Below are positions 34,441 to 44,327 of a DNA stretch of 64,000 bases, piece after piece; position 1 is the first letter of the stretch, and every line of letters begins with the position of its first letter. This stretch comes from Progne subis subis. Its lineage: Eukaryota > Chordata > Aves > Passeriformes > Hirundinidae. A model generated the notes under the pieces. It ran no database searches. It was not told the origin of the DNA and worked only from the letters and a program-made list of their open reading frames with translations. The stretch is taken from assembly GCA_022316685.1 (NCBI GenBank), contig JAKJHU010000036.1:5157036-5221035 (forward strand), written 5' to 3'. The translations under genes were made by a program, and so were the position numbers.

Positions 34441-35854
34441 CCCCTATTCCTGGTCATGGTACACATTGCTCTCTTCCTGTAAATATGTTCCTGAGGTCCC
34501 TTCAAGAGGATCAGTCATATCATTCTTCCTATACCGTCTGGAGTTCTGTGCCTGAGAGACTGGAGCAGTGTTGGCTCTAGATGAGCTCTTTGTGGTAGGT
34601 GTCTCTCTTTCAGTTCACATACCTGGGCTGCTAAGGAGGAGGTGGGTTTTCCATCCCACTTCCTCATATCTTCTCCATGCTCCCAAAGAAGGTTACCTCA
34701 TGGAGTGTATCCTCTCTCCCTGGCTGGTGGATACCTGCTCCTAATGGCAGAGACTCTTGTTGGTTCTGGCGAGATGTGGTAAATTTCTTCCTTAAGTTCC
34801 TTTTTCAGTATCTGATGGCTCTCTTCAATCAAACTCCAGACTTGCTCAGCCAGCCTTGTTTCCACAGATGAGACATGGGTATGAAATGGGGCGGTGACAG
34901 TGTCCTCGTAAATTCTTAGTTTATTGACCAAGACGCCCACCTTGTCCTCACCTTCCCTCCATTGCAGCATTGCCAGGAGTACATCTCTGGTCCAAGCCGT
35001 GTGAATCTCAACCACATCTGTGATGCGCCCTGGACATCATCTGGGCTTTTAGGAAATCTCTCGTCTTCTGAGAAAATGATCTCCAGCACAGCCAATTCCC
35101 TCAGGCATCGGATACCTTATTCCATTGTGCTCCATTTTCCTTGGTGCACCTGGAGGTCTTCTTTACAAAGGTATCTGTCCTTCATACTTGTTAGCAGTCG
35201 CCGCCAGAGGCTGAGAGTTTGTTGGGTTCTCCCGATCCCCTGGTCAATAACAACATCTCGAGACAGCGATCCCAGTTGCCTGGCCTCACTTCCATCCAGA
35301 ATGGTGTCATTGGCTGCAGCGTCCCAGATGCAGAGCAGCCAGGTCAGGATGGACTCGTTTGTCTGGCTGGGTGAATTCCCTCCGCAGGTCACGCAGTTCA
35401 CCCAGGGATAGAGAGTGGGTGATGATCTCTGGCTCTGTCTCTTCTGCTAGGGTGTGAAGGTCCTGCCACATCCTCATCAGTCACTATGCGGACTGATTTG
35501 TTCTTGGATTTCTTCTTCTGAACAGGGGCAACTGCCACTGGATTAGGTTGTTCTGCTTCAGTGACAGTTTGTGTGGAGATGCGGATGGCTCCTTTGGTTT
35601 CTTTCTCCTCTGTGACAGCTTGTGTAGACACTGACACTGTTGCTTTGTTTTTGGTTCCTTTCTCCTCTGTGACAGTCTGAGTAGATGCAGATACTGTTTC
35701 CTCTATGACAGTTTGTGTAGACACAGATGCCGTTGTTTTGCATTTGTTTCTTTTTCCCCTCTTCCTCAAGGAGACGCTTCACTACCCCATGTAGTGTTTG
35801 ATTTCTAAGCATGGTGCAGGCCATGCAGAGAAGACAAAGCAGAACTAACAACAA
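34440..35854 (-). pseudogene. gag: ERV-L-like gag, frameshifted
   Basis: Coding segments in three frames follow one another: 35,854-35,558 (hydrophobic start, then a charged helix 'VVKRLLEEEGKKK'), 35,769-35,398 (STQT repeats and a basic segment 'VQKKKSKNKSVRIV'), 35,401-35,117 (capsid-like, 'LTWLLCIWDAAANDTI') and 35,015-34,698 (capsid C-terminal part, 'TRDVLLAMLQWREGEDKVG'). The 35,769-35,398 and 35,401-35,117 frames begin with non-ATG codons. No Cys-His zinc knuckle was seen. Assignment rests on position between primer site and protease and on resemblance to avian ERV-L gag. At least three frame changes inactivate it. Confidence 0.75.
35561..35727 (-). repeat. Repeated STQT motif in gag
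   Basis: Within the 123-residue frame, four related units occur: VSTQTVIEE, ASTQTVTEE, VSTQAVTEE and ISTQTVTEA, spaced 12, 19 and 17 residues apart by hand translation. Linkers are lysine/threonine rich. Three of four keep TQT, the anchor of dynein light chain LC8 ligands; one reads TQA. Unequal spacing suggests old duplications. Confidence 0.85.
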
Positions 35855-36209
35855 TATTATGCTGTCCTTGGCACCTTAGAGAGAACTCAATACTTTTGAA
35901 AACTGCTATACCAGGTCTGAAAGACCGGAAAAAATCATTCTTTACCCCTCCCCACAGGGGCTGGGTACAATTGTTGAGAGCCCAGATGTAGCATTCTGGA
36001 CCAGGACAAGCAAACAAAATAGAGTATATATTCCAAATGATACTCATTGCCTCAGAGGTTATCATACAATAAACATAATAGACCAATAGAGCAATTTTGG
36101 TATCATACCCTGGTCTACACATGAGCATTAAGACTGGCAAATAGTGCCCCATGTGCGGGAAAATGTAGAGAGCTAGGTATAAGATATATGAAAGCATGTT
36201 GAGTATCAT
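35805..36209 (-). CDS. Hydrophobic 134-residue leader frame of unknown function
   Basis: This open frame lies between the primer site and gag, in a different frame from the gag start. It opens with an ATG and is rich in Leu, Ile, Tyr, Met and Cys, with two or three possible membrane segments (about residues 1-32, 38-66). It overlaps the hydrophobic gag-start frame by about 50 bp. I recognise no family. It may be a leader protein, a chance frame, or an ancestral signal-like extension of gag. Surviving open while gag and pol are broken is mildly notable, but 134 codons can stay open by chance. Confidence 0.35.
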   Translation of the reverse strand: MILNMLSYILYLALYIFPHMGHYLPVLMLMCRPGYDTKIALLVYYVYCMITSEAMSIIWNIYSILFACPGPECYIWALNNCTQPLWGGVKNDFFRSFRPGIAVFKSIEFSLRCQGQHNIVVSSALSSLHGLHHA

Positions 36210-36274
36210 AGCGGACAGCTGGGGGTTTTTTTCTTACTACAAAATGGTAATTCTGACTTTTCTCAGTACCTCCT

Positions 36275-36292
36275 GCCCCATGTTGGGCACCT
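36275..36292 (-). promoter_or_regulatory. Primer-binding site, tRNA-Lys-like
   Basis: On the minus strand the site reads AGGTGCCCAACATGGGGC, 7 nt after the 5' LTR end. It matches 15 of 18 positions of the site complementary to tRNA-Lys(1,2), used by foamy viruses and MMTV-like viruses. It does not resemble the leucine site for which mammalian ERV-L is named. Confidence 0.78.
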
Positions 36293-36299
36293 GAATATA

Positions 36300-36860
36300 T
36301 GGGCTGGCTTGAAGGCAAAACCAGCGAGAGACTCCAAGTCAGAAAAAAACAATTTAATAGGAGAGAAAAAAAAAAAAAAGGTAAAATAAAATAAAACACA
36401 TGCAATGGTACAAAAGATCACTGACACAGTCAGAATACAAGCTGAAAACCATGGTGGTAGCAGTCCAGATGAAGTGGTCTTGTTGAAGGCACTGATCCAA
36501 TAGAAAGTTCTGGCAGCTCTTGTCCTCTGGGATTCTAGTGGGTAAGGCTGCCTGTGCTGTCCCGAATCCCAGATTATATCCAGGTGGGAATGCTTGGCTC
36601 CTCCCCCTGGGTGGAGCATCTTCACAATGGGCTGATATCATTTTATCAGCCTTGCAATGGGTCCTTGATTGCCCATTAAACAGAGACAGCTCCTGGAGGG
36701 AGTTACCTATGAGTCATGCAGCAGGGCATTGATGGGCCATTGACAGAAGATAGTCTGGAGGGAGGCGCAAGGGAAACACTGCACAACTTAGTTTCAACAT
36801 TTCATGTAGATGGTGATAGAATACATACTTTGGGCACATCTGACATTGTAACCTAGGACA
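36300..36860 (-). mobile_element. 5' LTR of the provirus
   Basis: The 561-bp LTR starts at 36,860 (TGTCCTAGG on the minus strand) and ends at 36,300 (CCCA). A TATA-like GATATAAT lies near 36,573-36,580, about 280 bp into the LTR. ATTAAA is at 36,353-36,358 on the same strand. It is the promoter end of the provirus and adjoins the right target duplication. Confidence 0.95.
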
Positions 36861-36865
36861 ACCAG
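36861..36865. repeat. Target-site duplication, right copy (ACCAG)
   Basis: Identical to 30,564-30,568. It confirms that the provirus inserted as a unit and that no large rearrangement has happened since. Confidence 0.9.
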
Positions 36866-37435
36866 ACAAGAAAGACCAAGGTGTAAAAGCAGATTAGCAA
36901 ATGTTAAAATGAACTAGATCCTGGAAAGGGAAAAAAACCCCAAAACCCTCACAAACATCATAGTAATCCTTGGCGGAGAGCAAGGAACACTGGATGACTC
37001 ATTGGTCCCTACCCCAACAGATGGAAGGTGTCAATATTACCACCCCAGAGAGAAGTAAAGAGTAATTTAAAAAAACCCAAACAACAGGAAAGGTTAATGT
37101 GTGTAAAAAAGTTAAATGTGTCGCTATTAATACTTAGAACTTTTCTGTAAGAGAGAATTTTTTTTTATTACTATTATTTTTTTTTCTTGTGATGAGTTGA
37201 CTTTCGCTGGCTGTCAGATCCCTGCCTAGCAACTCAGTTTCCCTTCTCAACAGGACAGAAGAAGTAAGTAAGAAAAACTAGGATGCAGTATATTGTGACT
37301 TCAGATGAAGACAACATCAATTATCAAACACCAACATAGGCTAAAACATACTCAGTTTGAGAAAACTGATCTAATTTATTTTTAATTAAAATAGAACTGG
37401 ATGGTGAGGGGGTGAAAAAAAAAAAGGAAAAAAAA

Positions 37436-37473
<38 letters not shown>

Positions 37474-37480
37474 AGTCTAA
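36866..37480. other. Interval with A-rich tract, no gene
   Basis: AT-rich DNA ending in an interrupted A run at about 37,417-37,473. No coding signal was seen. Confidence 0.5.
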
Positions 37481-37489
37481 ACCACTCTC

Positions 37490-38110
37490 CTCTTAGCACA
37501 CCCTCTCCCTGGCTCAACTTCACTATTTCATTGATGGCTCTACCACTTCCACCCCAAGAAGTGCAGAGGGAGAGGGAACAGAGGATTGTGGACAGTCTTC
37601 AAAAGGTCATCTCCAATACTGCTTTTTTTCATGCTTTTCCCCCTCTCCAACGTGATCTCTCCATGGACCACATTTCTTTCAGCAGTTAAACACAGACAAT
37701 TTCCAGCTCCAGCCCACCCACTGCAGGGCACTGCTGAGCCCAGCCACCAAGGTGGGGGTGCCTTGGGGAAAATGTATTGAAGAAAGGAGAGAAAACCACT
37801 GAGGGAGGAGGAGAGGACAAACAGAAACAGCAGAGGCTACACCAAAGGGAGGGAAGAAGGAGGGGAGGAGATGCTCCAGCTGAGGGAGAAGAGACTCCCC
37901 TGCAGCCCGTGGAGAGACCACAGTTAGCAGATATCCATTCTGCAGCCTGTGGATGACCACACACTGTATCTGCTGAAGAGACTGTGGCCTGTGGATCCTC
38001 ACACTGCAGACTGGGAAAAGCATGAACAACAAAATATTGGAGAATAGTGTTAATGGATTGACCACAATCCCCCTCTGCCTGGACTCCTCATTCTTCCCTG
38101 AGTGATACTT
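37490..38110 (+). mobile_element. LTR-like fragment related to the ERV-L LTR family
   Basis: The middle part resembles the LTRs at 29.3 and 62.0 kb: 'GAGATGCTCCAGCTGAGGG', 'GAGACTCCCCTGCAGCCCG' and 'ATGGATTGACCACAATCCCC' are in the right order and orientation. The first 300 bp differ, so this is a different subfamily or a rearranged copy. Antisense frames (37,679-38,065 and 37,686-37,964) are by-products of its composition. Confidence 0.5.
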
Positions 38111-41100
38111 AGGTAATGCTGAAGCAGTATTTGTTCTAGAGATTTCATACAGTTGTAGGAAATACAGAAATTACTGTTATAGGGTGTAAGGAAGAAAAGC
38201 ATTTCCTAAAATTAGAGATAATTATAGCTATGAATAACTACTCCATTTTATGTACAAAGAGTAGTGGCAGAAAAATCAGTGAACTTACTGGAAATCAGTG
38301 AACTTACTGGAAATCACACAAGTATTAAAGTAAAAAATGAAATCAAGCATTTCAAACATCTAGGCCAGTAGCATAAACAGAACATATTCTGCAACTTCTA
38401 GTGTACCTGTACAGTATCTGTTATGGAAGCATTGCCTCCCTGGGATTACATACTACTCACTGGTCCACACATACGAAAAAAAAAAAAAAAAAAAAGATTA
38501 TTCATCTTTCAGCAGGAACTAGGTTACTTAGCCTGGAGCTTTAGCTTAAGCACTGTTGGTGTGATGCTGAATCACGTTATACAGAATTATCCTATATTTT
38601 GGTGTACTGAGCTGCTCTAGGATCAGGTAGACTTGATTGTGAGAATGAAAACTTCCCTTTATTTTCAAGCAATGTCAGGCATTTTGTAATAGACAATATA
38701 GTATATATATTTTAAATGTAGCAAGTTGGGAATGTCAAGAGTGTCAAGCCGAAGATTTCATTGCTTAAATATAGACTTCTAGGAGCACTTTTTTCAACAT
38801 AAAATTCCCTCTAGCCTTTCCATTTTTTTCCTATAGGTCACACTTCATATGCAGAAATCCCTTGCAGATACCCCAGACTCCCTACAGGTTTATGAATGGG
38901 TCCTAGAGACTGAAGCATGTATTTGGGTGCCTGAAATATACCTCAGGTGCTTTCAGTTTCCTTTCAGTTTCGTTCACCTGACCATGTGCTGCAGTAACAT
39001 GTCAAGACTATTCAGAGAGCAGGGATTAGTGTTTGCCTTGAGGTGTTTCTGGAGAGAATCTGGTAAACTCTACAAAGTAGAGAGAGTGGTGTTTCTCACT
39101 GGTGGAAGTGTAGGCAGGAGATAAAAGGGAGAATCGTGGTTGTCAGTATTTTGGTATGTGAGAGAGCAGGCGATAATGGAGAAAGGCTCTCAGGTGAGGG
39201 AGGGATGAGGAGAGGTTGCTGAAGCCTTGTCTTAGCAGAGAACATTGGGAAGATGTGATTTTGTGGGTTTAAGATTACAAATCTATTTTTTTCCTCTTTG
39301 TTAGGAAAACAGTAGTTTTTCCCCAAATTATAATTTTTGAATCTTGGCTCCATCAACCAGTCAAACAGATCTATTTATAAGAGTAAAATCCTTCCTAAAT
39401 ATCCATCATCACTATCAAACATCCTTGATTATTGCAGGGCTGGCACCAAAACTCAAAATAAGTATTCATGAGATATATTTGGGAGGCATTTTTGCTATGA
39501 AGATGCATTTAAAATCTTCCAAATTAATTTAAGAATGGGAGAACTACAAATTTAGCCAGAGATTAAATTAGACTACATTCATATGGATTCCTATTAATAA
39601 CAGGAATAGTTAGCAAATTAAAGTGGGTCATTTCAGTAAAGCTCACTAATTTAAAGATTTCCAGGCCTATTCATCCAAATTATCTAGTTCTCACATAGTT
39701 TGAGATTAGATATTTCCGTTATAGAAATGGATTGATGGAATATTCTTGCAATAGATGATGAAACAACAAAATATATAAAGGAAAAAGTCAGTGGCTGTGC
39801 TTCATGTCTAAATGAAGAACTGCTAGAAGATACACAGAAATAAAAACAACACAGGCAAGGAAGGGTTAACACTGTACTGAAGCATAAAATTGGAAGAACA
39901 AATATCAGGAAGGATATGTAGCACATGGCTAGATGAAGGATACCTAAAATGTATATCATCTCATACTATGCAAACCATTCTGAGCATGAAACCTCAAAAG
40001 GCAAACAATGACATACTGGCTGAAAAGCCAATAGAGATTTTTTCAGTCTCATGAATGAGAAATAAGTGTGTTTGGATTTTATGAGCAACCAGACAACAAA
40101 CCTTGCAAAAGAACTATTGGCTTCTTACATTTCCTGGCTAAGTACTAAATATAAGGATGTACACATACTCAGAAATATAAATGCTCATTCTTCACAATGC
40201 ATCGAGAAGATGTTTTGGTATGCATGGTGGCACATTTGCAACTCTGCTAAAATGCATTCTGTTGTCCGGTACTGAAGTTATTTGTGTTCAAATAAAGTTA
40301 CTTTATGCATTTCTATGAACTGCCAAATAACAGAACCTCTTAAAATGTGATCCCAAAGGATTTATAATTCACTGAGTGTAGAAATGCATTTAATTCAGAT
40401 TGACCACTTCCCACTGAAAGATATTTTCTTGACGGGAGGCTATAGGATGCTGTGATATTTAGCAGTTCATTTTAAGAGAAAATAATAGGAAAATATTGTA
40501 TATGGAAAAGGGCTATATTGAACAAATCAATGTTGCAACAGAGCTGAGAGATGTTGGAAGTCAGTAGAGTTTAAAAAACTCTGGAAGAGAAAACTTGTGG
40601 CTTCCTCAGTGAAACATATCAAGTCTAATGTATTCTAAAAGTGACGTAGAAAGAATAAGCTTAATAGTTTTTCTCTTGAACTTGAAACTGGTTTGTGTTT
40701 TGTAGAGAAATGGGAGTAAGCTGTCTTGTGGGAAAATCACAGTGCTCTTTTTTGAGCAATAAAGCAATCAGAATTGCTTTTATTTAATATAATTGCTTGA
40801 GTTCATCTTTATCCAAGTTACAGCCTGAAGGACCTCACTTCAGTTGGCTAAGTATTACCACTTGAGATGACTAAATGATCCGTATCTGTGTGTGTTGGCA
40901 GATAAGAAAATATGCCTATGAAAGGTTATTGGCAAAAGATCTTACTGGCATGACACATGAATGCCAGGCAGCATAGCCCACCATATCTCTAATTACAGGA
41001 GAGACCTGCCTTTAGAGAATAATTTAAGCCCTATGTCTCAGTTGGCTATAGTAAGAGCTGGGAGACAGTGTGCATGTAGATGTTAACATAACTGGGTGTT

Positions 41101-41145
41101 TAGGTATATTAACCTCATATCGAACCCCAGATTAACTTCCTAAAG
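38111..41145. other. AT-rich interval without gene
   Basis: Unique-looking DNA. A 19-bp unit (AATCAGTGAACTTACTGGA) is tandemly duplicated at about 38,276-38,314, and an A run lies at 38,476-38,495. Small open frames (38,849-39,124 and 40,066-40,275) show no recognisable similarity. Confidence 0.45.
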
Positions 41146-41146
41146 A

Positions 41147-42398
41147 CCCAGTCAACCTGGGTTTACAAAGGGTAGGTCATGTCTAACTAACCTGGTCTCC
41201 TTCTACGACCAGGTAACTCGTCTGGTAGATGCAGAAAGGGCTGTGGATGTTGTCTATTTAGACTTCAGCAAGGCCTTTGATACTGTCTCCCACAGCATAC
41301 TCCTAGATAAACTGGCAGTCCATGGCTTGGACAGGAGCACTCTTCGCTGGGTTAGGAACTGGCTGGATGGCTGGGCCCAGAGAGTGATGGTGAATGGTGC
41401 AGCATCCAGCTGGAGACCAGTCACCAGTGGTGTCCCTCAGGGGTCTGTATTGGGACCAGTTCTATTTAATATTTTTATAGATGACATGGATGAGGGCATG
41501 GAGTCCTTCATTAGTAAATTTGCAGACGACACTAAGCTGGGAGCTTGTGTTGATCCATTGGAAGGGAGGAGGGCTCTGCAGAGAGACCTAGATCGGTTGG
41601 ATGAATGGGCAGAGTCCAACAGCATGAAGTTTAGTAAGTCTAAATGTCGAGTTCTACATTTTACCACAAAAATCCCTTACAGCGTTACAGGCTGGGGACA
41701 GTGTGGCTGGACAGTGTTCAGGCGGAAAGGGACCTGGGGGTGCTGGTCGACAGCCGGTTGGATATGAGCCAGCAATGTGCCTTGGTGGCCAAGAAGGCCA
41801 ATGGCATCCTGGCCTGCATTAGGAATTGTGTGACCAGCAGGAGTAGGGAGGTCATTCTTCCCCTGTACTTGGCACTGGTGAGGCCACACCTTGAGTACTG
41901 TGTCCAGTTCTGGGCCCCTCAGTTTAGGAAGGATATTGAGATGCTTGAGCGTGTCCAGAGGAGGGCAACGAGGCTGGTGAGGGGCTTGGAACACAAGCCC
42001 TATGAGGAACGTTTGAAGGAGCTGGGGTTGTTTAGCCTGGAGAAGAGGAGGCTTAGAGGTGACCTTATTACTCTCTACAACTTCCTGAAGGGAGGTTGTA
42101 GACAGGTGGGGGTCGGTCTCTTCCACCGGGCAGCAACTGACAGAATGAGAGGACACAGTCTCAAGCTATGTCAGGGAAGGTACAGGTTAGATATTAGGAA
42201 AAAAATTTTCACTGAAAGAATAATAAAGCACTGGAATTGTCTTCCCAGGGAGGTGGTGGAGTCACCATCTCTGGATGTGTTTAAAAAAAGACTGGACATG
42301 GCACTTACTGCTATGGTCTAGTTGAGGTGTTAAGGCATAGGTTGGACTTGATGATCTTAGAGGTCTCTTCCAACCTCATTATTCTGTGATTCTGTGAA
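41147..42398 (+). mobile_element. CR1 LINE, 5'-truncated, best-preserved copy
   Basis: The element enters in the reverse transcriptase region ('GGGTTTACAAAGGGTAGGTC') and runs to a well kept 3' end: 'GATGATCTTAGAGGTCTCTT', 'CCAACCTCATTATTCTGTG', then ATTCTGTGATTCTGTGAA. The 5' truncation is typical for incomplete target-primed reverse transcription. The two coding frames have only one frame change between them, and the 3' motif is clear, so this looks like the youngest CR1 in the window. Confidence 0.96.
41243..42321 (+). pseudogene. CR1 ORF2 reverse transcriptase, C-terminal two thirds
   Basis: Frame 1 (41,243-41,767) contains '[20 protein letters not shown]' (motif A with the catalytic Asp), '[20 protein letters not shown]' and 'FADDTKLG' (the FADD catalytic box). 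Frame 2 (41,644-42,321) contains '[20 protein letters not shown]', '[13 protein letters not shown]', '[18 protein letters not shown]' and '[16 protein letters not shown]', the CR1 C-terminal region. Homology changes frame near 41,665-41,675, so a small indel breaks the protein. The endonuclease and RT fingers were lost by 5' truncation. Confidence 0.95.
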
Positions 42399-42769
42399 AA
42401 GAGGAAGATATGACTGGAAAGAAACATGTAAAGATATTTCATTTTGTCGTGGAATTTAGGCAAACAAAGTAGTCTTGGACTTCAAACAATGAAGCCAGTT
42501 GTGGTTTGCTATCTGACAGGTTCCCTTAGGCACTTTCAAAATGTTTTAATGAAATGACTGTTGACCAGTGTGACTCAATTCAATAACCCTCAGTATCTAT
42601 CTTTTCACTGCGACAGATGAAGCTGTCTTGGAGTTGTCATGAGATCAGTCATACAGTACAATATTTTTTTCCTGTTTACAGAAGTAGTTCTGGCTTTCAA
42701 TCATTGGGGAGTATTACTTGTTAGAAGAGTTTGTATTTAATGCCTTAACCCATATCTATATAATGAAGA

Positions 42770-42955
42770 TTGCTTCCCTTTGCCCAGGAAAGTGGCTGAG
42801 TCACCATCCCTGGAGTGTTCAAAAATGGTACTTGAGGACATGGTTTGGTGGTGAACATGGTGGTGGTGCCAGGCTGATGGTTGAACTTCATGATCTTAGA
42901 GGTCTTTTCCAACTTTAATGATTCTGTTATTATATGATACTATAATTCTATGCAT
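42770..42955 (+). mobile_element. CR1 LINE, 3' tail fragment
   Basis: The sequence 'TGGCTGAGTCACCATCCCTGG', 'CTTCATGATCTTAGAGGTC' and a degraded octamer end (TATAATTCTATG) mark the last 190 bp of a CR1. It lies about 370 bp after another CR1 in the same orientation, but is more diverged and is a separate insertion. Confidence 0.9.
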
Positions 42956-43483
42956 GTGCAAAGGCCTTCCTCAGACTTCATGAATAGAATGTGGGAGTAT
43001 TGTCTTCCAAAGAGACAGCTCTGGGAGATTATTTCAATTTTCACTCTAGTACAGACAAGCTCTGCAACAATTCATGAATGAAGTAAATGAGAAGTGTTTA
43101 AAATAATATATTAAGCTGTTAACACTGCTTCAAATTAGTTGTTTCAGTCTGACCTAATTTAAAGAAAAAAGATATTTGAAAAAGGCATGTTTTACAAATC
43201 TGTAAAAGAAACCATTAAATAAAATTGTCTTGATAAATGTTTTTTAAGGATCAAAAGAGTTTAGGAACAATAATATGTATGCACAAATACTAACTATCCC
43301 TATATGGAAGAAGGCAAGGATGCACAGGTAGGAGAGCAATGAGACTAAATCTTCAGTTCTTCATTAAACTCTAACCTAAGCAGAAATCTTATAGAAAGTA
43401 GAAACAAATGGCAAATGTCCATTAGGTTTATAAAAAAGTAGCAAAAGCATGAAGGGATTTGGGTTGGAAGTGCTAAGGCAGGA

Positions 43484-44097
43484 TGTGATGGTGTGTTTTT
43501 GTTGTTATTTTTAAGTTATTCTCCCAGTGGTTTATCCCTGCTACCCCCTGGTATGTTTGGTTTTGCCCCAAGTTTTCTCCTCCCTCGCCCAGCTGTCATT
43601 CACCCCCTAGATCCTGCTACTTCATTTACATGATGTCAATCCTTCCTAGTCCCTTCCGTTAGTTCCAGAGATTTCCCTGTCAGTCCTAAACCCCTCCCTG
43701 GAATTCCCCTTTTTCTTGACGCCCCGTTGGCCCATGTAACCCTTTCCACTCCCCTTGCCTTCCCTATAGGTTGTCAGATTGTGAGTCCCTCCTCAATCCC
43801 CTCCCTGTTATGTCCCTGATTGGCTGGAGAGTTGTATATTCACCCCATTCCTCCCCCATTTAAAAGACTGTGCAAGCACAGGCTATTTTTTTTTTTTTTT
43901 TTTTTTTAACCACTGCACCCCTTGGGGGGATAAAGCCTTTGAGATGCACTCTGGAAACCCCTCCCTGTCCTTTGTTCCGATCCATGGCACATCACAACCG
44001 ATTGCTGTTGAGAGCAGCCTCGCTGCTGTGGTATTTGGCAGCGCCGTTCCACTGCAACCCAAACCTGACCCAGACCCAGGAGCAGCCCCTCTTGACA
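43484..44097 (+). mobile_element. LTR with promoter signals
   Basis: A pyrimidine-rich, GC-richer block begins TGTGATGG and ends CTTGACA. It has an ATTGG (inverted CCAAT) near 43,821, a TATA-like CATTTAAAAG near 43,857, a T run of about 23 at 43,887-43,909, GATAAAGCC near 43,930 and a U5-like end. TGGTGCC follows directly, where a primer site would begin. It is probably the 5' LTR of an ERV with a short internal remnant. No target duplication was found. Confidence 0.58.
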
Positions 44098-44270
44098 TGG
44101 TGCCAAAGTGTGTGAGCTAGTTGGGGTTTCTCTGGCATAGCATCAACAGCAAACATGATGCAAATAATATGAATCATCAAAAATGGGAGTGAACCTTGTA
44201 GGGGGATTAGAGTGAAATTGTTGGGGAGGTTCACTGGGGAAGGTGGACTGTAAAGAGATGACACCAAAGA
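44098..44270 (+). mobile_element. Possible ERV leader remnant with primer-site-like start
   Basis: The first bases TGGTGCCAAAGTGTGTGAGC resemble, with gaps, a lysine-type primer site just downstream of an LTR. The rest has no coding potential. The sequence ends in a T run at about 44,291-44,324. The identification is tentative. Confidence 0.35.
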
Positions 44271-44289
44271 GGATGAAATGTTTAATGCA

Positions 44290-44327
<38 letters not shown>

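Larger units (their letters stand above)
30569..36860 (-). mobile_element. ERV-L-like provirus, complete, inactivated, no env
   Basis: Reading right to left, the element has 5' LTR, lysine-tRNA-like primer site, hydrophobic leader frame, gag, protease, reverse transcriptase, RNase H, integrase, polypurine tract and 3' LTR. It lies between perfect ACCAG duplications. There is no envelope frame and no dUTPase: only about 110 bp separate the integrase stop from the 3' LTR. Lack of env, the 5-bp duplication and the style of the pol protein point to class III ERV-L, distant relatives of foamy viruses. LTRs differ at about 17 positions plus a few indels by hand alignment, about 3%, so the insertion is moderately young. 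gag has at least three frame changes, protease one stop and one frame change, and pol six in-frame stops, so it cannot make its proteins. Confidence 0.95.

Noticed and set aside
37679..38065. 128-residue minus-strand frame
   Set aside because: It lies within an LTR-like fragment and has no domain; the neighbouring 92-residue frame on the same strand overlaps it in another phase.
41677..42156. 159-residue open frame, minus strand
   Set aside because: It is antisense to the CR1 reverse transcriptase C-terminal region.
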